From Prochlorococcus sp. AG-347-J14 (GTDB taxonomy: Bacteria; Cyanobacteriota; Cyanobacteriia; PCC-6307; Cyanobiaceae), in the NCBI GenBank assembly GCA_003281505.1, contig QCBU01000008.1, forward strand, positions 1 to 64,000: 64,000 bases of DNA. The letters run 5' to 3'. A program made the translations under genes and the position numbers. This document shows, piece by piece, positions 40,369 through 51,341 of the stretch (the first letter of the stretch is position 1; every line of letters starts with the position of its first letter). Under the pieces are notes generated by a model. The model did not search any database, was not told the DNA's origin, and was given only the letters and a program-made list of their open reading frames with translations.

Positions 40369-41277
40369 TTATGAGGCAATAATAATTCCCAATAAAAGAA
40401 CTCCTCCATAAATTGATTGATTTTTGAAGTGATTCCCAATATTTTTTATAGATTGCTTTTCCTCAGGAAATACTTTTAGTATATCTCGCTGCATTAAGAT
40501 TGCCGTTGAAAGCCAAATTGGCCAAAAAATAAAATCCATTTGATTAATAAATCCGCATAATGCAAGAAAAATAGAAGTTAATAAATAACAAATTTGAATA
40601 GTTATTCTTGTATTCTTCTGAAGGTTAACAGCGGAACTATTTATTCCAATTTTGATATCATATTTTTTATCTGCTAAAGCATAAATTGTGTCAAAGCCAA
40701 AAGTCCAAAAAATAGTGGCTAGCCAGCAAAACAATAAAACAATACTTTTTAAATTGCCTTCATTTGCGGCCCAGGGAATTAAGACAGCAAAACCCCAGCA
40801 TATGGATAAGATTAATTGAGGATATTTAAACCATCTTTTGGCAGAAGGATAAATTAAAATAATAGGTAAAGCTAAAAAAGCAAGTGAAATGGAAAGGGTC
40901 CTGCCAGGTTGAGGTAGTGACAAAGTTAAAAAGAAACTACATAAAATCAAAAAGAAAAGAATTGAATAAGCTGTTTTAAGGCTGATTTTATTTGCGGCTA
41001 GAGGTCTATCTTTTGTCCTGAAAACTCTTTGATCAATTTTTTTGTCCCAAATATCATTAACAACGCAGCCTAATCCACTTACTAGTAGCCCTCCCAGGAT
41101 TATTCTTAGCAACATTAAAAATGTTGGATTAGCATCTGGGGTTAAATATAAACTCCATCCAGCAGGAATAAGTAAGATCATTCTTCCAGTCGGCTTATTC
41201 CACCTTAATAATTCAAAAAAAGTACTTAATTTAATTTGTCGATTTTTATTTTGCATATGACCTATTGTATATTTCAT
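40369..41277 (-). CDS. ubiA: 4-hydroxybenzoate polyprenyltransferase (UbiA)
   Basis: RWNKPTGRMILLIPAGWSL, CVVNDIWDKKIDQRVFRTKDRPLAANKI. Confidence 0.95.
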   Translation of the reverse strand: MKYTIGHMQNKNRQIKLSTFFELLRWNKPTGRMILLIPAGWSLYLTPDANPTFLMLLRIILGGLLVSGLGCVVNDIWDKKIDQRVFRTKDRPLAANKISLKTAYSILFFLILCSFFLTLSLPQPGRTLSISLAFLALPIILIYPSAKRWFKYPQLILSICWGFAVLIPWAANEGNLKSIVLLFCWLATIFWTFGFDTIYALADKKYDIKIGINSSAVNLQKNTRITIQICYLLTSIFLALCGFINQMDFIFWPIWLSTAILMQRDILKVFPEEKQSIKNIGNHFKNQSIYGGVLLLGIIIAS

Positions 41278-41381
41278 AACTTTAAATAATCCTACTAGGA
41301 TTAGATGATTTCTATTATTTAATAATAAATCTTGGGTATATTTATTAATGGATTAAAAATTTCTGCATTTTATAAAAAGAA

Positions 41382-42977
41382 ATGATAGAGAAAAAAGATT
41401 TAAGATATTTTCAAGAAAAGCAAATTTTAGTTGCTTCTATAGATATTGGAACTAACTCTACACATCTCTTGGTAGCAGAAATTAATCTAGAATTAAAATC
41501 ATTTTCAATAAAATTCACTGATAAATCAACCACTCGTCTTGGAGAAAAAGATGAGGAGGGTAATCTTACTGAAGAATCAATCCAAAGAGCATTAATTACT
41601 CTTAAGCGATTTAAGGAATATTGTAAAAGTAATGGAGTAAAACAAATAGTAACAGCAGCAACAAGTGCAGTTAGGGAAGCTCCAAACGGTCAAGATTTCA
41701 TTAGAAGAGTTCTTGATGAAACTGATATTCAAATAGAAATGATAAGCGGTTCTGAGGAAGCTAGATTAATTTATCTTGGTGTTCTTTCTGGTATGGCTTT
41801 TGAAGATCAGTCTTTTGTAATCATAGATATTGGAGGAGGATCTACAGAGTTAATACTTGCGGATAAAAAAGATGCTTTAGCTCTAACCAGTTCTAGAATT
41901 GGTGCAGTAAGACTTAAAAATGATTTTTTAAATAAAAATTCCATAAATTCAGAAAGATCCATTTTTCTAACAACTTTTATCAAAGGATCTTTAGAACCAT
42001 CTGTTCGAAAAATAAAGAGTAGATCTAAGGGAGATAAGCCTTTATCTATGATTGCAACGAGTGGCAATGCAACCTCATTAGGGAATTTGATTTCAGATGA
42101 TTTAGGAGAATCTACACAAAAGTTGCATGGTTATAAATTTAAAAGGGAAAATTTGCAAAATGTATTGGAAAAACTACTTAAATTACCGGTTTCGGAAATC
42201 AAGAAAATACCTTCATTAAGTGAAAGAAGAGCAGAAATAATTATTCCAGGAGCATTGATATTAAGGACAGCAATGGAGATGTTGAACTTTGATGAATTAA
42301 CAATAAGTGAGAGGGCGCTTCGAGAAGGTTTAGTTGTAGATTGGATGCTTCGTAAAGGAATAATTAAAAACGAGTTAAATATTCAAAGCAATATTAGAAG
42401 AACAACTATAGTTCATCAGGCTAGAAAGTTTGGAGTAGATAATACAAGAGCTGAGAAAGTTATTGATATTGCCTTTCAAATCTATGACCAGACAAAAAAT
42501 ATCTTTCATAACGATAATGACCCTAAAGCTAAAGAACTTCTTTGGGCAGCTTCTAATCTTTATAGTTGCGGGAAATACGTGAATGTAGGTTCATATCATA
42601 AACACTCTTGGTACTTAATAAAAAATTGTGAGTTGTTGGGATATTCTGAAGCAGAAACAAATATTATTGCTTCAATTGCCAGGTACCATAGAAAGACACT
42701 ACCCAAGAAAAGACATGAGTCTTGGCAAAATTTGATATCCAAAGAAGATAAAACATTAGTTCTTGAAATGTCATTAATTTTGAGACTAGCATCATCTCTT
42801 GATCAAAGACCTGATAAAGTAATTTCCTCAGTGCAAATAAAGTTGCAAGAAAATATTCTTACATTTGAACTTCTACCTTTCGATAGAAACAATGATCTTA
42901 TACTTGAAAAATGGAACTTAGGATTATGCCGTGATGTAATAAAAGAACTAAAGAATTTAGATTTAAAAGTTATTTAG
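41382..42977 (+). CDS. ppx: Exopolyphosphatase (Ppx/GppA family)
   Basis: SIDIGTNSTHLLVAEI, VTAATSAVREAPNG, IIDIGGGSTELILA, SERALREGLVVD. Confidence 0.96.
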   Translation: MIEKKDLRYFQEKQILVASIDIGTNSTHLLVAEINLELKSFSIKFTDKSTTRLGEKDEEGNLTEESIQRALITLKRFKEYCKSNGVKQIVTAATSAVREAPNGQDFIRRVLDETDIQIEMISGSEEARLIYLGVLSGMAFEDQSFVIIDIGGGSTELILADKKDALALTSSRIGAVRLKNDFLNKNSINSERSIFLTTFIKGSLEPSVRKIKSRSKGDKPLSMIATSGNATSLGNLISDDLGESTQKLHGYKFKRENLQNVLEKLLKLPVSEIKKIPSLSERRAEIIIPGALILRTAMEMLNFDELTISERALREGLVVDWMLRKGIIKNELNIQSNIRRTTIVHQARKFGVDNTRAEKVIDIAFQIYDQTKNIFHNDNDPKAKELLWAASNLYSCGKYVNVGSYHKHSWYLIKNCELLGYSEAETNIIASIARYHRKTLPKKRHESWQNLISKEDKTLVLEMSLILRLASSLDQRPDKVISSVQIKLQENILTFELLPFDRNNDLILEKWNLGLCRDVIKELKNLDLKVI

Positions 42978-43464
42978 TTTTTTTAATAAGTTCTTGTTTT
43001 GGAGTTTGATTCTGAGAAGAGTCCGAAAATAAATTGAAAATTATGGATGATGCGATTAGTCCCAGAAAGCCTGAAATTAAAATAAATATAAGGAACCCTA
43101 CTGGATTAAGATTCTTAGATTGCCTAGACTTGTAATTTTTTTTGGAAACTTCTTCAACTATTTCTTCAATTTTCACTTCTTTCCTCTCTGTCTTGAATTC
43201 AGCCATTATAAAATCTGTATCAAGTTTGAGCTTCTGTGAAATCCTTCTAATCATTGCTTTGACAAATACTTTTTCAGGTAGCTTTTCTTCATTACCTTCT
43301 TCTATAGCTTCAAGTTGATGAGCTCCAATTTTTAAATCAGAAGCTAATTCTTCAATAGATTGATTTCTACTCAACCTTGCCTCTTTGATGAAATTACCAA
43401 TTCTCTTTAAAGAGGAATTTTCTCCTTTATTGTTGTTTTCCAAAACAGATTTTATTTCTTTCAA
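42970..43464 (-). CDS. RodZ-like helix-turn-helix membrane protein
   Basis: IGNFIKEARLSRNQSIEELASDLKIGAHQLEAIEEGNEEKLPEKVFVKAMIRRISQKLKLD plus one TM segment. Confidence 0.85.
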   Translation of the reverse strand: MKEIKSVLENNNKGENSSLKRIGNFIKEARLSRNQSIEELASDLKIGAHQLEAIEEGNEEKLPEKVFVKAMIRRISQKLKLDTDFIMAEFKTERKEVKIEEIVEEVSKKNYKSRQSKNLNPVGFLIFILISGFLGLIASSIIFNLFSDSSQNQTPKQELIKKTK

Positions 43465-43519
43465 AGCAAATAAACTTTTACTAATTATAGTAATTAATAT
43501 CTTTCTATCAACTTTAAGA

Positions 43520-44293
43520 TTATTTATTCCTAAAGAGATGCCTATAAGATGGATTATAAAGATTAGATCTTTTTTGAAAATTACTAATTGCTGGGCTAAT
43601 TATGTAAATGGTTGTTCTAATTAGTTTTTTCTCAATAGAAAATTTTTCCATATCTTTTAATTCTATTAATGATGTCCAACCATCATCCCAAGATACTCTA
43701 AATCCAACAATAACTTTAGTCTCTGGAGGGTAAAACTCTAGTAGAGTTTCTTGAGACCTTTTCACATGCCTAGCACTTAGATATAGACATATAGAGGAAT
43801 TGTGTTTCGCGAGATCTTTCAGAGATTCTTTTTCGGGCATCCCTGTTCGCCCTCCTGCTCTTGTTAAAATTATTGTTTGCGTTACGTCAGGGATGGTTAA
43901 CTCAGCTTCATGATATGCTGCAGCAACTTGAAAAGCACTAACTCCAGGAACAACCTCTATTTCAATATTTTCGTTTTTTAAAATTTCGATTTGCTCTCTA
44001 ATTGCTCCAAAAAGGCAAGGGTCTCCATCATGCAACCTTACAACAGTTTTCCCTGCCTGAAATTTTTCTATCATAATTGATGTGATTTGCTCTAAGTTAA
44101 GTGAACTCGTTTTTATTTTTTCAGAACCTTCTCTAGCAGAATCTAAAATCTTTTCAGGAATTAGAGAATCAGTCCAAATAATGACATCTGCAATTTTTAT
44201 CTTTTTTAATGCTTTTAAAGTTAATAATTCTGGATCGCCTGGACCAACACCAATAAAGGATATTTTGTTATCCATTCTTTCTATTTTTTCCAA
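43520..44293 (-). CDS. cobM: Precorrin-4 C(11)-methyltransferase
   Basis: [51 protein letters not shown]. Confidence 0.95.
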   Translation of the reverse strand: MEKIERMDNKISFIGVGPGDPELLTLKALKKIKIADVIIWTDSLIPEKILDSAREGSEKIKTSSLNLEQITSIMIEKFQAGKTVVRLHDGDPCLFGAIREQIEILKNENIEIEVVPGVSAFQVAAAYHEAELTIPDVTQTIILTRAGGRTGMPEKESLKDLAKHNSSICLYLSARHVKRSQETLLEFYPPETKVIVGFRVSWDDGWTSLIELKDMEKFSIEKKLIRTTIYIISPAISNFQKRSNLYNPSYRHLFRNK

Positions 44294-45161
44294 TATATGT
44301 TCTCAATCTTAAAAAAAATATTCCAATTAATCCAGAAGAAAATAGAAAAATACTTATAAATTGAGCCATTCTTATACCGCCATCACAGAAAGGTGGAAGT
44401 CCACCAATGCATAGTGGGTCAGTTCTTAAACCTTCAATCCAGAATCTTCCAAAGCTATAACTTATTAAATAAAGACAGCTAATAAAGCCAGGCCTGAAAA
44501 AATTAGTTTTATTTTGTTTATTAAAGGTAATAATAAGTACGATGAAAATTAAAAGATTCCACAATGACTCATAGAGAAATGTAGGATGAAAAAATTCATA
44601 ATTAATAAATTCTAAAGGCCTATTTTGGATAGGGATAAATAATTTCCAAGGCAAATTTGTAGGAACTCCAAAAGCTTCATTATTGAAAAAATTTCCCCAC
44701 CTTCCTATTGATTGTCCAAGAATAATCGAGGGTATTAATATGTCTAAAAAAGTTTTTAAATTTATTTTTTTCGACTTACAGAAATAGATAATAGATATTA
44801 ATCCTCCAATTAGACCTCCATGGATTGCTATGCCTCCTTCCCAAACTGCAAGAAAAGAAGGTATTTGAATGATGTTATTGAATAGTTCAAAAGAAGTAAA
44901 AAAGTTCTCTCTACTATATTGCCTCCACTCAAAAATCACATAATATGCTCTAGCTCCAATTATTGAACAGATTATTAATGATGGAAGTATTTCACTAATG
45001 TACTCTGGGTTAATATTTCTTGCCTTTGCAAGTTTTTTAGAGACAAATAGGCCTATTAAAACTGAAACCGAAATAAGAAGTCCGTACCATCTAATAGTTA
45101 AAAATCCTAAATTTAAAAAAGTTTCTCCTGGAGATTGTATAAAAGCTTGAAGTATAAGCAT
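44268..45161 (-). CDS. lgt: Prolipoprotein diacylglyceryl transferase
   Basis: [55 protein letters not shown]. Confidence 0.97.
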   Translation of the reverse strand: MLILQAFIQSPGETFLNLGFLTIRWYGLLISVSVLIGLFVSKKLAKARNINPEYISEILPSLIICSIIGARAYYVIFEWRQYSRENFFTSFELFNNIIQIPSFLAVWEGGIAIHGGLIGGLISIIYFCKSKKINLKTFLDILIPSIILGQSIGRWGNFFNNEAFGVPTNLPWKLFIPIQNRPLEFINYEFFHPTFLYESLWNLLIFIVLIITFNKQNKTNFFRPGFISCLYLISYSFGRFWIEGLRTDPLCIGGLPPFCDGGIRMAQFISIFLFSSGLIGIFFLRLRTYIGKNRKNG

Positions 45162-45171
45162 TTAGAGAAAG

Positions 45172-46143
45172 TTAGATACCCTCTGCTGCTTGCACTTTTT
45201 CAACTTGTTTTTTCTTTAATACTAAAAGTATTTGTGTTAAGCCCACACCAATGAAGAATGCAATCAATCCAATAACTCTATAAGGGCTCTGAAGTACAAC
45301 CTCAGCATCTAATTGTCCAAAGCCACCAACGTTGGGATCATTAGTAAGAGGGTCACCTATATTAATTTTGTCTTGAGCTTTTACGATAAGTTGAGGACCA
45401 ACAGGGACTGCTTCAGTAGTTATTTCACCATTATCGTTTTCTATATTGACTTGATAGCTACCATCTTCAATTATTTCTATTGAATTTATAGTTCCTGCGG
45501 TGGAAGAAGTGAATACTACATTATTGCTCTTATCTCCAGTTGGATATACCTGACCTCTACCTCTATTGCCTCCAATATGTAACGAGTATTTTCCATAGTG
45601 ATATTCTTTATTAGTGGATGGGTCAGGGGAAAGTACAGGGAAAACGATTTCTTTATTGGTATCGCCAGGTAAAGGTCCAACAATAATGATATTATCTTTC
45701 TCTTCACTGTAATTAGTGAAATAAACCCCTTCTGTCTCCTCTTTTATTTCTTCAGTCCATCTTTCTTGTGGAGCAAGTTTAAAGCCATCAGGCAGCATTA
45801 CAACAGCACCTACTTGTAATGGGACTTCGGAACCATCAGCCCCTATCTCTTTTAAATCATTTTTGTAGGGTATTTTGACTACAGCTTTGAAAACACTATC
45901 TGCTCCAACAGATTGTGGAACCTCTGCAATTGTAGGCATCTGAGCTAGATGACAATTTGCGCAGACTATCTTACCTGTGGCTTCTCTTGGGGATTCGTAG
46001 TTTTGCTGAGCCCAAAATGGATAAGCAAAACTGCTCTTTGGATAAACTACAATGCTTGAAATGAAAAGCAGAGTACAGATAAATAAACTTGTTTTTTTCA
46101 TGATTTGATTTTTAAGACCTTTCATTTTTTTTATGCCCACCAT
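45172..46143 (-). CDS. petA: Cytochrome f (start probably 46125 or 46101)
   Basis: [32 protein letters not shown]-terminal [30 protein letters not shown]. Confidence 0.98.
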   Translation of the reverse strand: MVGIKKMKGLKNQIMKKTSLFICTLLFISSIVVYPKSSFAYPFWAQQNYESPREATGKIVCANCHLAQMPTIAEVPQSVGADSVFKAVVKIPYKNDLKEIGADGSEVPLQVGAVVMLPDGFKLAPQERWTEEIKEETEGVYFTNYSEEKDNIIIVGPLPGDTNKEIVFPVLSPDPSTNKEYHYGKYSLHIGGNRGRGQVYPTGDKSNNVVFTSSTAGTINSIEIIEDGSYQVNIENDNGEITTEAVPVGPQLIVKAQDKINIGDPLTNDPNVGGFGQLDAEVVLQSPYRVIGLIAFFIGVGLTQILLVLKKKQVEKVQAAEGI

Positions 46144-46667
46144 GGATTTTCATTAGTTCTAAAGTCAGTTTCTGACCATTGTTTGACGAGTACAGCATCA
46201 TCTTCAATATCGACATGAGCTAGAGCTAAAGATAAAGGCGCAGGTCCTCTTACTACCTTCCCGTTAGTATCGTACTGACTGCCATGACAAGGACATATGA
46301 ATTTATTAGCACCACTATCCCATGGGACAACACAACCTAAATGAGTACAAATTGCATTTAAACCAAATTCTCCTATTTCCCCAGCCTCATTAACTATTAA
46401 ATAAGTTGGATCTCCCTTTAGACCCTGAACTAGACTTCTGTCTCCTGCTTGATGGGTAGTTAACCAACCTGTCTTAGTTATTGGATTCCCTAATTCATCT
46501 TTAGCAGAAGTTCCACCACCACCACCTCCTGCTCTTAGAGGCATGAAGTAATTCGCTACAGGGTAAAGGGCTCCTAAAGCTACGCCAGTTGCAGTACCAA
46601 ATGTAAGAAGATTCATAAATTGCCTTCGACCCATAGAAGGGACATCATTGGAACTTAATTGAGTCAT
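46131..46667 (-). CDS. petC: Cytochrome b6f Rieske iron-sulfur subunit
   Basis: [43 protein letters not shown]; Tat-like GRRQFMN signal. Confidence 0.98.
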   Translation of the reverse strand: MTQLSSNDVPSMGRRQFMNLLTFGTATGVALGALYPVANYFMPLRAGGGGGGTSAKDELGNPITKTGWLTTHQAGDRSLVQGLKGDPTYLIVNEAGEIGEFGLNAICTHLGCVVPWDSGANKFICPCHGSQYDTNGKVVRGPAPLSLALAHVDIEDDAVLVKQWSETDFRTNENPWWA

Positions 46668-46790
46668 TCGCTACTTGGTTCTGTTATTTATTAGTTATTA
46701 TGGAGCAAATAGTTCAATTTCTGTTGCAAATAGATAGGACTTTTAATAATTTAAAGTAAAAGTTTAGGAAGTCTTAATTAATTGATTTAA

Positions 46791-47108
46791 ATGAACCCAT
46801 TGCTAGTAGATGAAGTTATACATTATTTGATTCATCGCTGGGGAAAAAAATATGATTTTAGACTCTTTAGAAGAGGAAAATTCTTGTATTTTCAGATGAT
46901 GTGGGGATTTCTTGGACAGGAATCATTCCCTTTAAGTGAAGATGAATATAAAAAATCGATAGCTGATAAAATCGAGATTTTAAATAGATGTGGATATTCA
47001 GAAGAAGTAAGGGAATGGCTAAAGAAAGTTAATGCTAAGCCAAGGTTAGGTAGAGCTGTCAGCTTGCAATTAGATCTTAATGAGAAGATGAAAGAGTTTT
47101 TGACTTAA
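46791..47108 (+). CDS. DUF3067 family protein
   Basis: HRWGKKYDFRLFRRGKFLYFQMMWGFLGQESFPLSEDEY. Confidence 0.85.
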   Translation: MNPLLVDEVIHYLIHRWGKKYDFRLFRRGKFLYFQMMWGFLGQESFPLSEDEYKKSIADKIEILNRCGYSEEVREWLKKVNAKPRLGRAVSLQLDLNEKMKEFLT

Positions 47109-47835
47109 GATTTTCTGATAAGTAAGTTAATCCAGTACCCACAAAAAATAAAAACACAATCGATATAGATAGCAATGACATAGTCAATGGGTCAGTTGAA
47201 GGGGTAATCACTGCAGATAATATTGCAGAAGAAATAACAACTATCTTCCAATTTGAAATCATTTTTTCTGTTGTGATTATTCCAAGAGAACCAAGAATAA
47301 ATTGTAATACTGGCAATTGAAAAGCTATTGCAGTGCTAGACATTAATAAGAGAACAAAATCAAAATATCTTTCTATAGACCAAGTTGGTTCAACAATATC
47401 AGCACCGAAACTAATAAAGAAATTTATTGCTGCAGGGACTAATATCCACCATGAAAAAATTAATCCTAAAAAAAATAGAAGACCTGAACCAAAAACTGCA
47501 GGCAAGATAAGGCTTTTTTCTCGTTTTGTTAAACCAGGAGAAATGAATAATATTATTTGATAAAAAATATAAGGCATAGAAACTATCAATCCGCTGTAAC
47601 CTGCAACTTTAATAGCGACAAATAAAAACTCTCCTGGAGCAAGTTGTAGTAAATGAATATCACCAGCTGGAATTTCTAAAAAAGATATTAATGGCTTTAT
47701 GATGAGAAAACTAAAGAATATTGAAATAAGTATTGAGTAAATTGAGTTTAGTATCCTTTGACGAAGCTCCTCTAAATGATCACTAAAAGTCATCGAATCT
47801 GATAATTTTTTTTCACTTTGACCTGTACCTCTCAT
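47077..47835 (-). CDS. tatC: Sec-independent protein translocase TatC
   Basis: MTFSDHLEELRQRI, PGLTKREKSLILPAVFGSGLLFFLG, SAVITPSTDPLTMSLLSI. Confidence 0.97.
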   Translation of the reverse strand: MRGTGQSEKKLSDSMTFSDHLEELRQRILNSIYSILISIFFSFLIIKPLISFLEIPAGDIHLLQLAPGEFLFVAIKVAGYSGLIVSMPYIFYQIILFISPGLTKREKSLILPAVFGSGLLFFLGLIFSWWILVPAAINFFISFGADIVEPTWSIERYFDFVLLLMSSTAIAFQLPVLQFILGSLGIITTEKMISNWKIVVISSAILSAVITPSTDPLTMSLLSISIVFLFFVGTGLTYLSENLKSKTLSSSH

Positions 47836-47915
47836 TATTATTTGATAAAAATTGTGTAAGAAAAAGGTTTAAAACTAATATTGTCAAAGTCCAATTTATT
47901 TTTCGATAAACTTAA

Positions 47916-48176
47916 TTATTTGGTTAATTTAGGATTTGTTGGATCTGGTAATAAGAAAGGAGGGGCATCATTTAAAGATGATTCACCATAAGTTTCATAT
48001 TCTCTATATCCACCCATTTTCCCATTTGTTTTCATTAGAGCACTTACGAAGGCAAGTAGTAAGAAAACAGTAGGAGCTCCAATTATTAATGCAGCACCAA
48101 ATAGATATCCAACAATAAATTCTGGAAAACTATGATTTCCTAAAAATTCATGAGTGCCTAAAAGAAAATCAAACAT
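47916..48176 (-). CDS. Hypothetical membrane protein
   Basis: 86-aa ORF, one hydrophobic segment, Pro-rich C-terminus DAPPFLLPDPTNPKLTK. Confidence 0.7.
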   Translation of the reverse strand: MFDFLLGTHEFLGNHSFPEFIVGYLFGAALIIGAPTVFLLLAFVSALMKTNGKMGGYREYETYGESSLNDAPPFLLPDPTNPKLTK

Positions 48177-48206
48177 TTAGATTTAAAAATTTTTTTTATT
48201 ATAAAA

Positions 48207-49931
48207 CTAAATTACTGTTTTAAGATTTTTTTTAATGTAATCTTCTCCTCTTGTAGGATTTCCCCAAATAATTTCTCCATTTTTAAAGGAAACGCAACCC
48301 GGTCCTCCGTTTTTGATTTTTTGCAAATCTTTAATCTTTACTAAATTAATTGGAACTTTAATGTTTCTTTTTGCCTTACTAAATAAAGCAGCTAAATCTG
48401 CAGCTATTTGAAGATCTTGTTCAGATGCTACTTGAGATGAAGACTTCAAAACTACATGACTGCCTGGTGATTCCTGTGCATGAAACCATAAATCGCCTTT
48501 TTTTGAGAACTTAAAGCTTATTAAATCATTTTGCCTCATATTTCGCCCTACCTGAAGCTTTAATCCTGTGGGAGTGTCAACTTGAATTGGTGATGACTCT
48601 ATCTCATATGTACTTTTCTGATCTTCTCTTTGCTTCTTGATATTGATATTAAACTCGTTACAAATTTCATCCATAATTTCTTCTAGTAGTTTGATTCTCA
48701 TAGAAAGTTTTTCATGATTTAAAGAATTTAAATTTTCTAGAAGCGTAGTGAATTCGTCTAATCTCTCTATGTTTGTTTTGTAAATACTTAATCTTTCTTT
48801 TATTAATTCTCTAGATCTCTTTAGTTTTTTTGATTTTTTATATAGTTTTTGTCCTTTTATAATGTCTTGCTTTTTAATTTCATGTGAAGCAAATATGTTA
48901 TCAGCTTTTTCTTTATATATCTCGTAGTTTTCTGATTTTGTCAGAAGATCATAGTGAATATTTAAATTTTTTTTCTCAGTATTGCTCTGTTTAAAAATTA
49001 TCCCTTCAATTTTCTTTTCCAATAATTCAAGTTTTTTTTGTTTCAGATGATAATCATAATAATTCTCTAAGCTTGTGCATAAATCTATTTTATTTTCGCA
49101 ATTAATTTCCTTATCAAAAAACCAAACGCAATAAAAATCTTTGTTGAATGTAGAAAAATTAAAGTTATTGTTTTTAAACCTGTTTATCCAAATCTTCCAA
49201 TTTTTAAATATCACCTTTAAATCTGAGTTGCTAATGAAATCAATATTTTTTTCCATTATTTCTGAATTAACAGTTGCGCTAACAACCTCTAATTGTTTTG
49301 TGAGGATAGGGCTTACTCCTTGATAGGTATTTATTAAACAGTATTTCAAAGACTCAGGTACTATTGAAATTGAGTCTTTCCATGATTGAAAAGACTCATC
49401 TTCTCTAGGTTGTTTTTTGAGATTGACTGGAGGGCCAGAATAAATTGATCCTGTTGAAATTATTCTAAAACTAGATTGACTTGATTTAATTTGTTTACCA
49501 ACGGCAATTATTTTATGTTTATTATTTAGATAAAAAATATTACTATGTTTTCCCATTAATTCAAAAATTAAATACTTATTAACTTCATCTCCAGGTTTTT
49601 TTGCAAAACTAAATTTTATAACCCTCTCGAAATCATCTTGATCAATCGAAATTAAAGCCATATACTTTAATCCGTATCTTATTTGTTTAGAAAGTGTGCT
49701 TTCTCTCCCAATCTTTTCTGGCTTATTTATCTTTAGTATTCTTGGAGAGTCTCCATTCCATGAAACTTCTAACCATGTTTGAGAATCAACTCCTCTGAAA
49801 CATAATTGAATTGTATTAGGCTCTGGTTGTTGGGCAGTCTCAAACTTTGAAGGTAAGATGTTCTTTGTCAAATAATGCAAGACAGATCTAATAGATGTAA
49901 TATCCATTATCTGTGGAACACCTTTTTGCAT
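48207..49931 (-). CDS. NFACT / Rqc2-RqcH-like protein (FbpA family)
   Basis: NFACT-N start MDITSIRSVLHYLTKN; NFACT-R GDLWFHAQESPGSHVVLKSS; coiled-coil middle. Confidence 0.92.
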   Translation of the reverse strand: MQKGVPQIMDITSIRSVLHYLTKNILPSKFETAQQPEPNTIQLCFRGVDSQTWLEVSWNGDSPRILKINKPEKIGRESTLSKQIRYGLKYMALISIDQDDFERVIKFSFAKKPGDEVNKYLIFELMGKHSNIFYLNNKHKIIAVGKQIKSSQSSFRIISTGSIYSGPPVNLKKQPREDESFQSWKDSISIVPESLKYCLINTYQGVSPILTKQLEVVSATVNSEIMEKNIDFISNSDLKVIFKNWKIWINRFKNNNFNFSTFNKDFYCVWFFDKEINCENKIDLCTSLENYYDYHLKQKKLELLEKKIEGIIFKQSNTEKKNLNIHYDLLTKSENYEIYKEKADNIFASHEIKKQDIIKGQKLYKKSKKLKRSRELIKERLSIYKTNIERLDEFTTLLENLNSLNHEKLSMRIKLLEEIMDEICNEFNINIKKQREDQKSTYEIESSPIQVDTPTGLKLQVGRNMRQNDLISFKFSKKGDLWFHAQESPGSHVVLKSSSQVASEQDLQIAADLAALFSKAKRNIKVPINLVKIKDLQKIKNGGPGCVSFKNGEIIWGNPTRGEDYIKKNLKTVI

Positions 49932-49980
49932 TATTCCTTTTTAATTCACAAGATGTTTATTTTACTGTAAAAAATTTAAT

Positions 49981-50535
49981 ATGAAAAATCAAAAAAAACT
50001 TATTATTCTTACTGGACCCAGCGGGGTCGGTAAAGGAACAGTTGTTAAAGAAATATTATGTAAAGAAAAAAATTTTTGGCTTTCAATATCTGCAACTACT
50101 AGAGAACCAAGAGAGGGAGAGGTGGATGGAGAAAATTATTATTTTTTAAACCAAGAAAAGTTTAAAGAAATGATTGAACAAAATCTTTTCCTTGAATGGG
50201 CTCAATTTGCTGGAAACTACTATGGAACGCCTTTGTCTTCTGTTAATGAGAAAATAAAAAAGGGATTTACCGTACTACTTGAAATTGAAGTAGAGGGTGC
50301 AAGGCAAATAAAAAATAAGTTTCCTAATTCACAGTCAATATTCTTACTTCCTCCGGATAAAGAAGAGTTAGAGAGAAGAATAAGAAATAGAGGTACAGAA
50401 AAAGAAGAGGCAATTAGAAAAAGACTCTCAAGGGCTAATTATGAGATTTCAGTATCAAATGAATTTGATTTTGCATTAACAAATCACAATGTTGATGAAA
50501 CAGCAAAAAAAATAATCAATTTAATAAAAACTTGA
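49981..50535 (+). CDS. gmk: Guanylate kinase
   Basis: LIILTGPSGVGKGTVVKEIL, SATTREPREGEVDGENYYFL, EIEVEGARQIK. Confidence 0.98.
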   Translation: MKNQKKLIILTGPSGVGKGTVVKEILCKEKNFWLSISATTREPREGEVDGENYYFLNQEKFKEMIEQNLFLEWAQFAGNYYGTPLSSVNEKIKKGFTVLLEIEVEGARQIKNKFPNSQSIFLLPPDKEELERRIRNRGTEKEEAIRKRLSRANYEISVSNEFDFALTNHNVDETAKKIINLIKT

Positions 50536-50549
50536 TTATTTTCTATTTA

Positions 50550-50684
50550 TCAACTCATTGGATGGAATAATAAATCTGGGAAAAACCTATTAAATTCAAT
50601 AATTATTCCAGCTGTAAGGCTTAGCCAAATTGCTGCTACCACTGGAGCAGATCTGACAAATTTTGTGTTTAGAATTTTGAACAT
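50550..50684 (-). CDS. psaJ: Photosystem I subunit IX, absent from supplied ORF track
   Basis: Reverse-strand [44 protein letters not shown]; just downstream of psaF. Confidence 0.96.
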   Translation of the reverse strand: MFKILNTKFVRSAPVVAAIWLSLTAGIIIEFNRFFPDLLFHPMS

Positions 50685-50712
50685 TTGTTTTATGAAAGTT
50701 TTTTAAGGATGT

Positions 50713-51276
50713 TTAGCGAGGACCATTAAGTGTAATATTGTTATCTTTCTCTCTTAAATCTCCATTTCTACCTTGTTTATTAGCAAGAAGAGGCCATTGG
50801 GCTCCTTTTATAAGACATTTTCTGGCTAAGTCTAGGTCAATAATGATCTCAAGATCTGCTGGATTCTTAGTCTTTTTTGATTCAATGAGATACTCTCTTC
50901 CTGACCAACCTATAATTCCAGCAATGTAAATGAATAATACTCCGGGAATAAGTAAATCTCCTTCATGACCTCTATTTAAAAGGGCCCCCCATGGCTCGAG
51001 AGGTGGTCCAATTATTAGATGAGGAAGACCATCATCTCCGCATGATGCTTTTCCATATCTTTCAAATCTTGCTATGTCTTTTTGAGTAGTTGCAGAATTT
51101 GCTCTCTCAATGAATTTAGGATTTTCAGAGCATTTTGTGAGGGCTGAAGCGGTATATTCTGTGCTAGCTCTATCTGCGTTTAAGGCAGGCCCATTTGCAG
51201 CTAGAGCAATTGGAGTAATTCCGAGGAACAGAAAAACTGAGGTTATGATTGAAAAAAAGAATTTCATAAGTTGCAA
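50713..51276 (-). CDS. psaF: Photosystem I subunit III
   Basis: FERYGKASCGDDGLPHLIIGPPLEPWGALLNRGHEGDLLIPGVLFIYIAGIIGWSGREYL. Confidence 0.98.
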   Translation of the reverse strand: MQLMKFFFSIITSVFLFLGITPIALAANGPALNADRASTEYTASALTKCSENPKFIERANSATTQKDIARFERYGKASCGDDGLPHLIIGPPLEPWGALLNRGHEGDLLIPGVLFIYIAGIIGWSGREYLIESKKTKNPADLEIIIDLDLARKCLIKGAQWPLLANKQGRNGDLREKDNNITLNGPR

Positions 51277-51341
51277 TCTTTAATTCCTTATAGTGTGTTA
51301 AGTAAGAAATTAATATTAAAATAGAACAAGTTGAATCAAAA

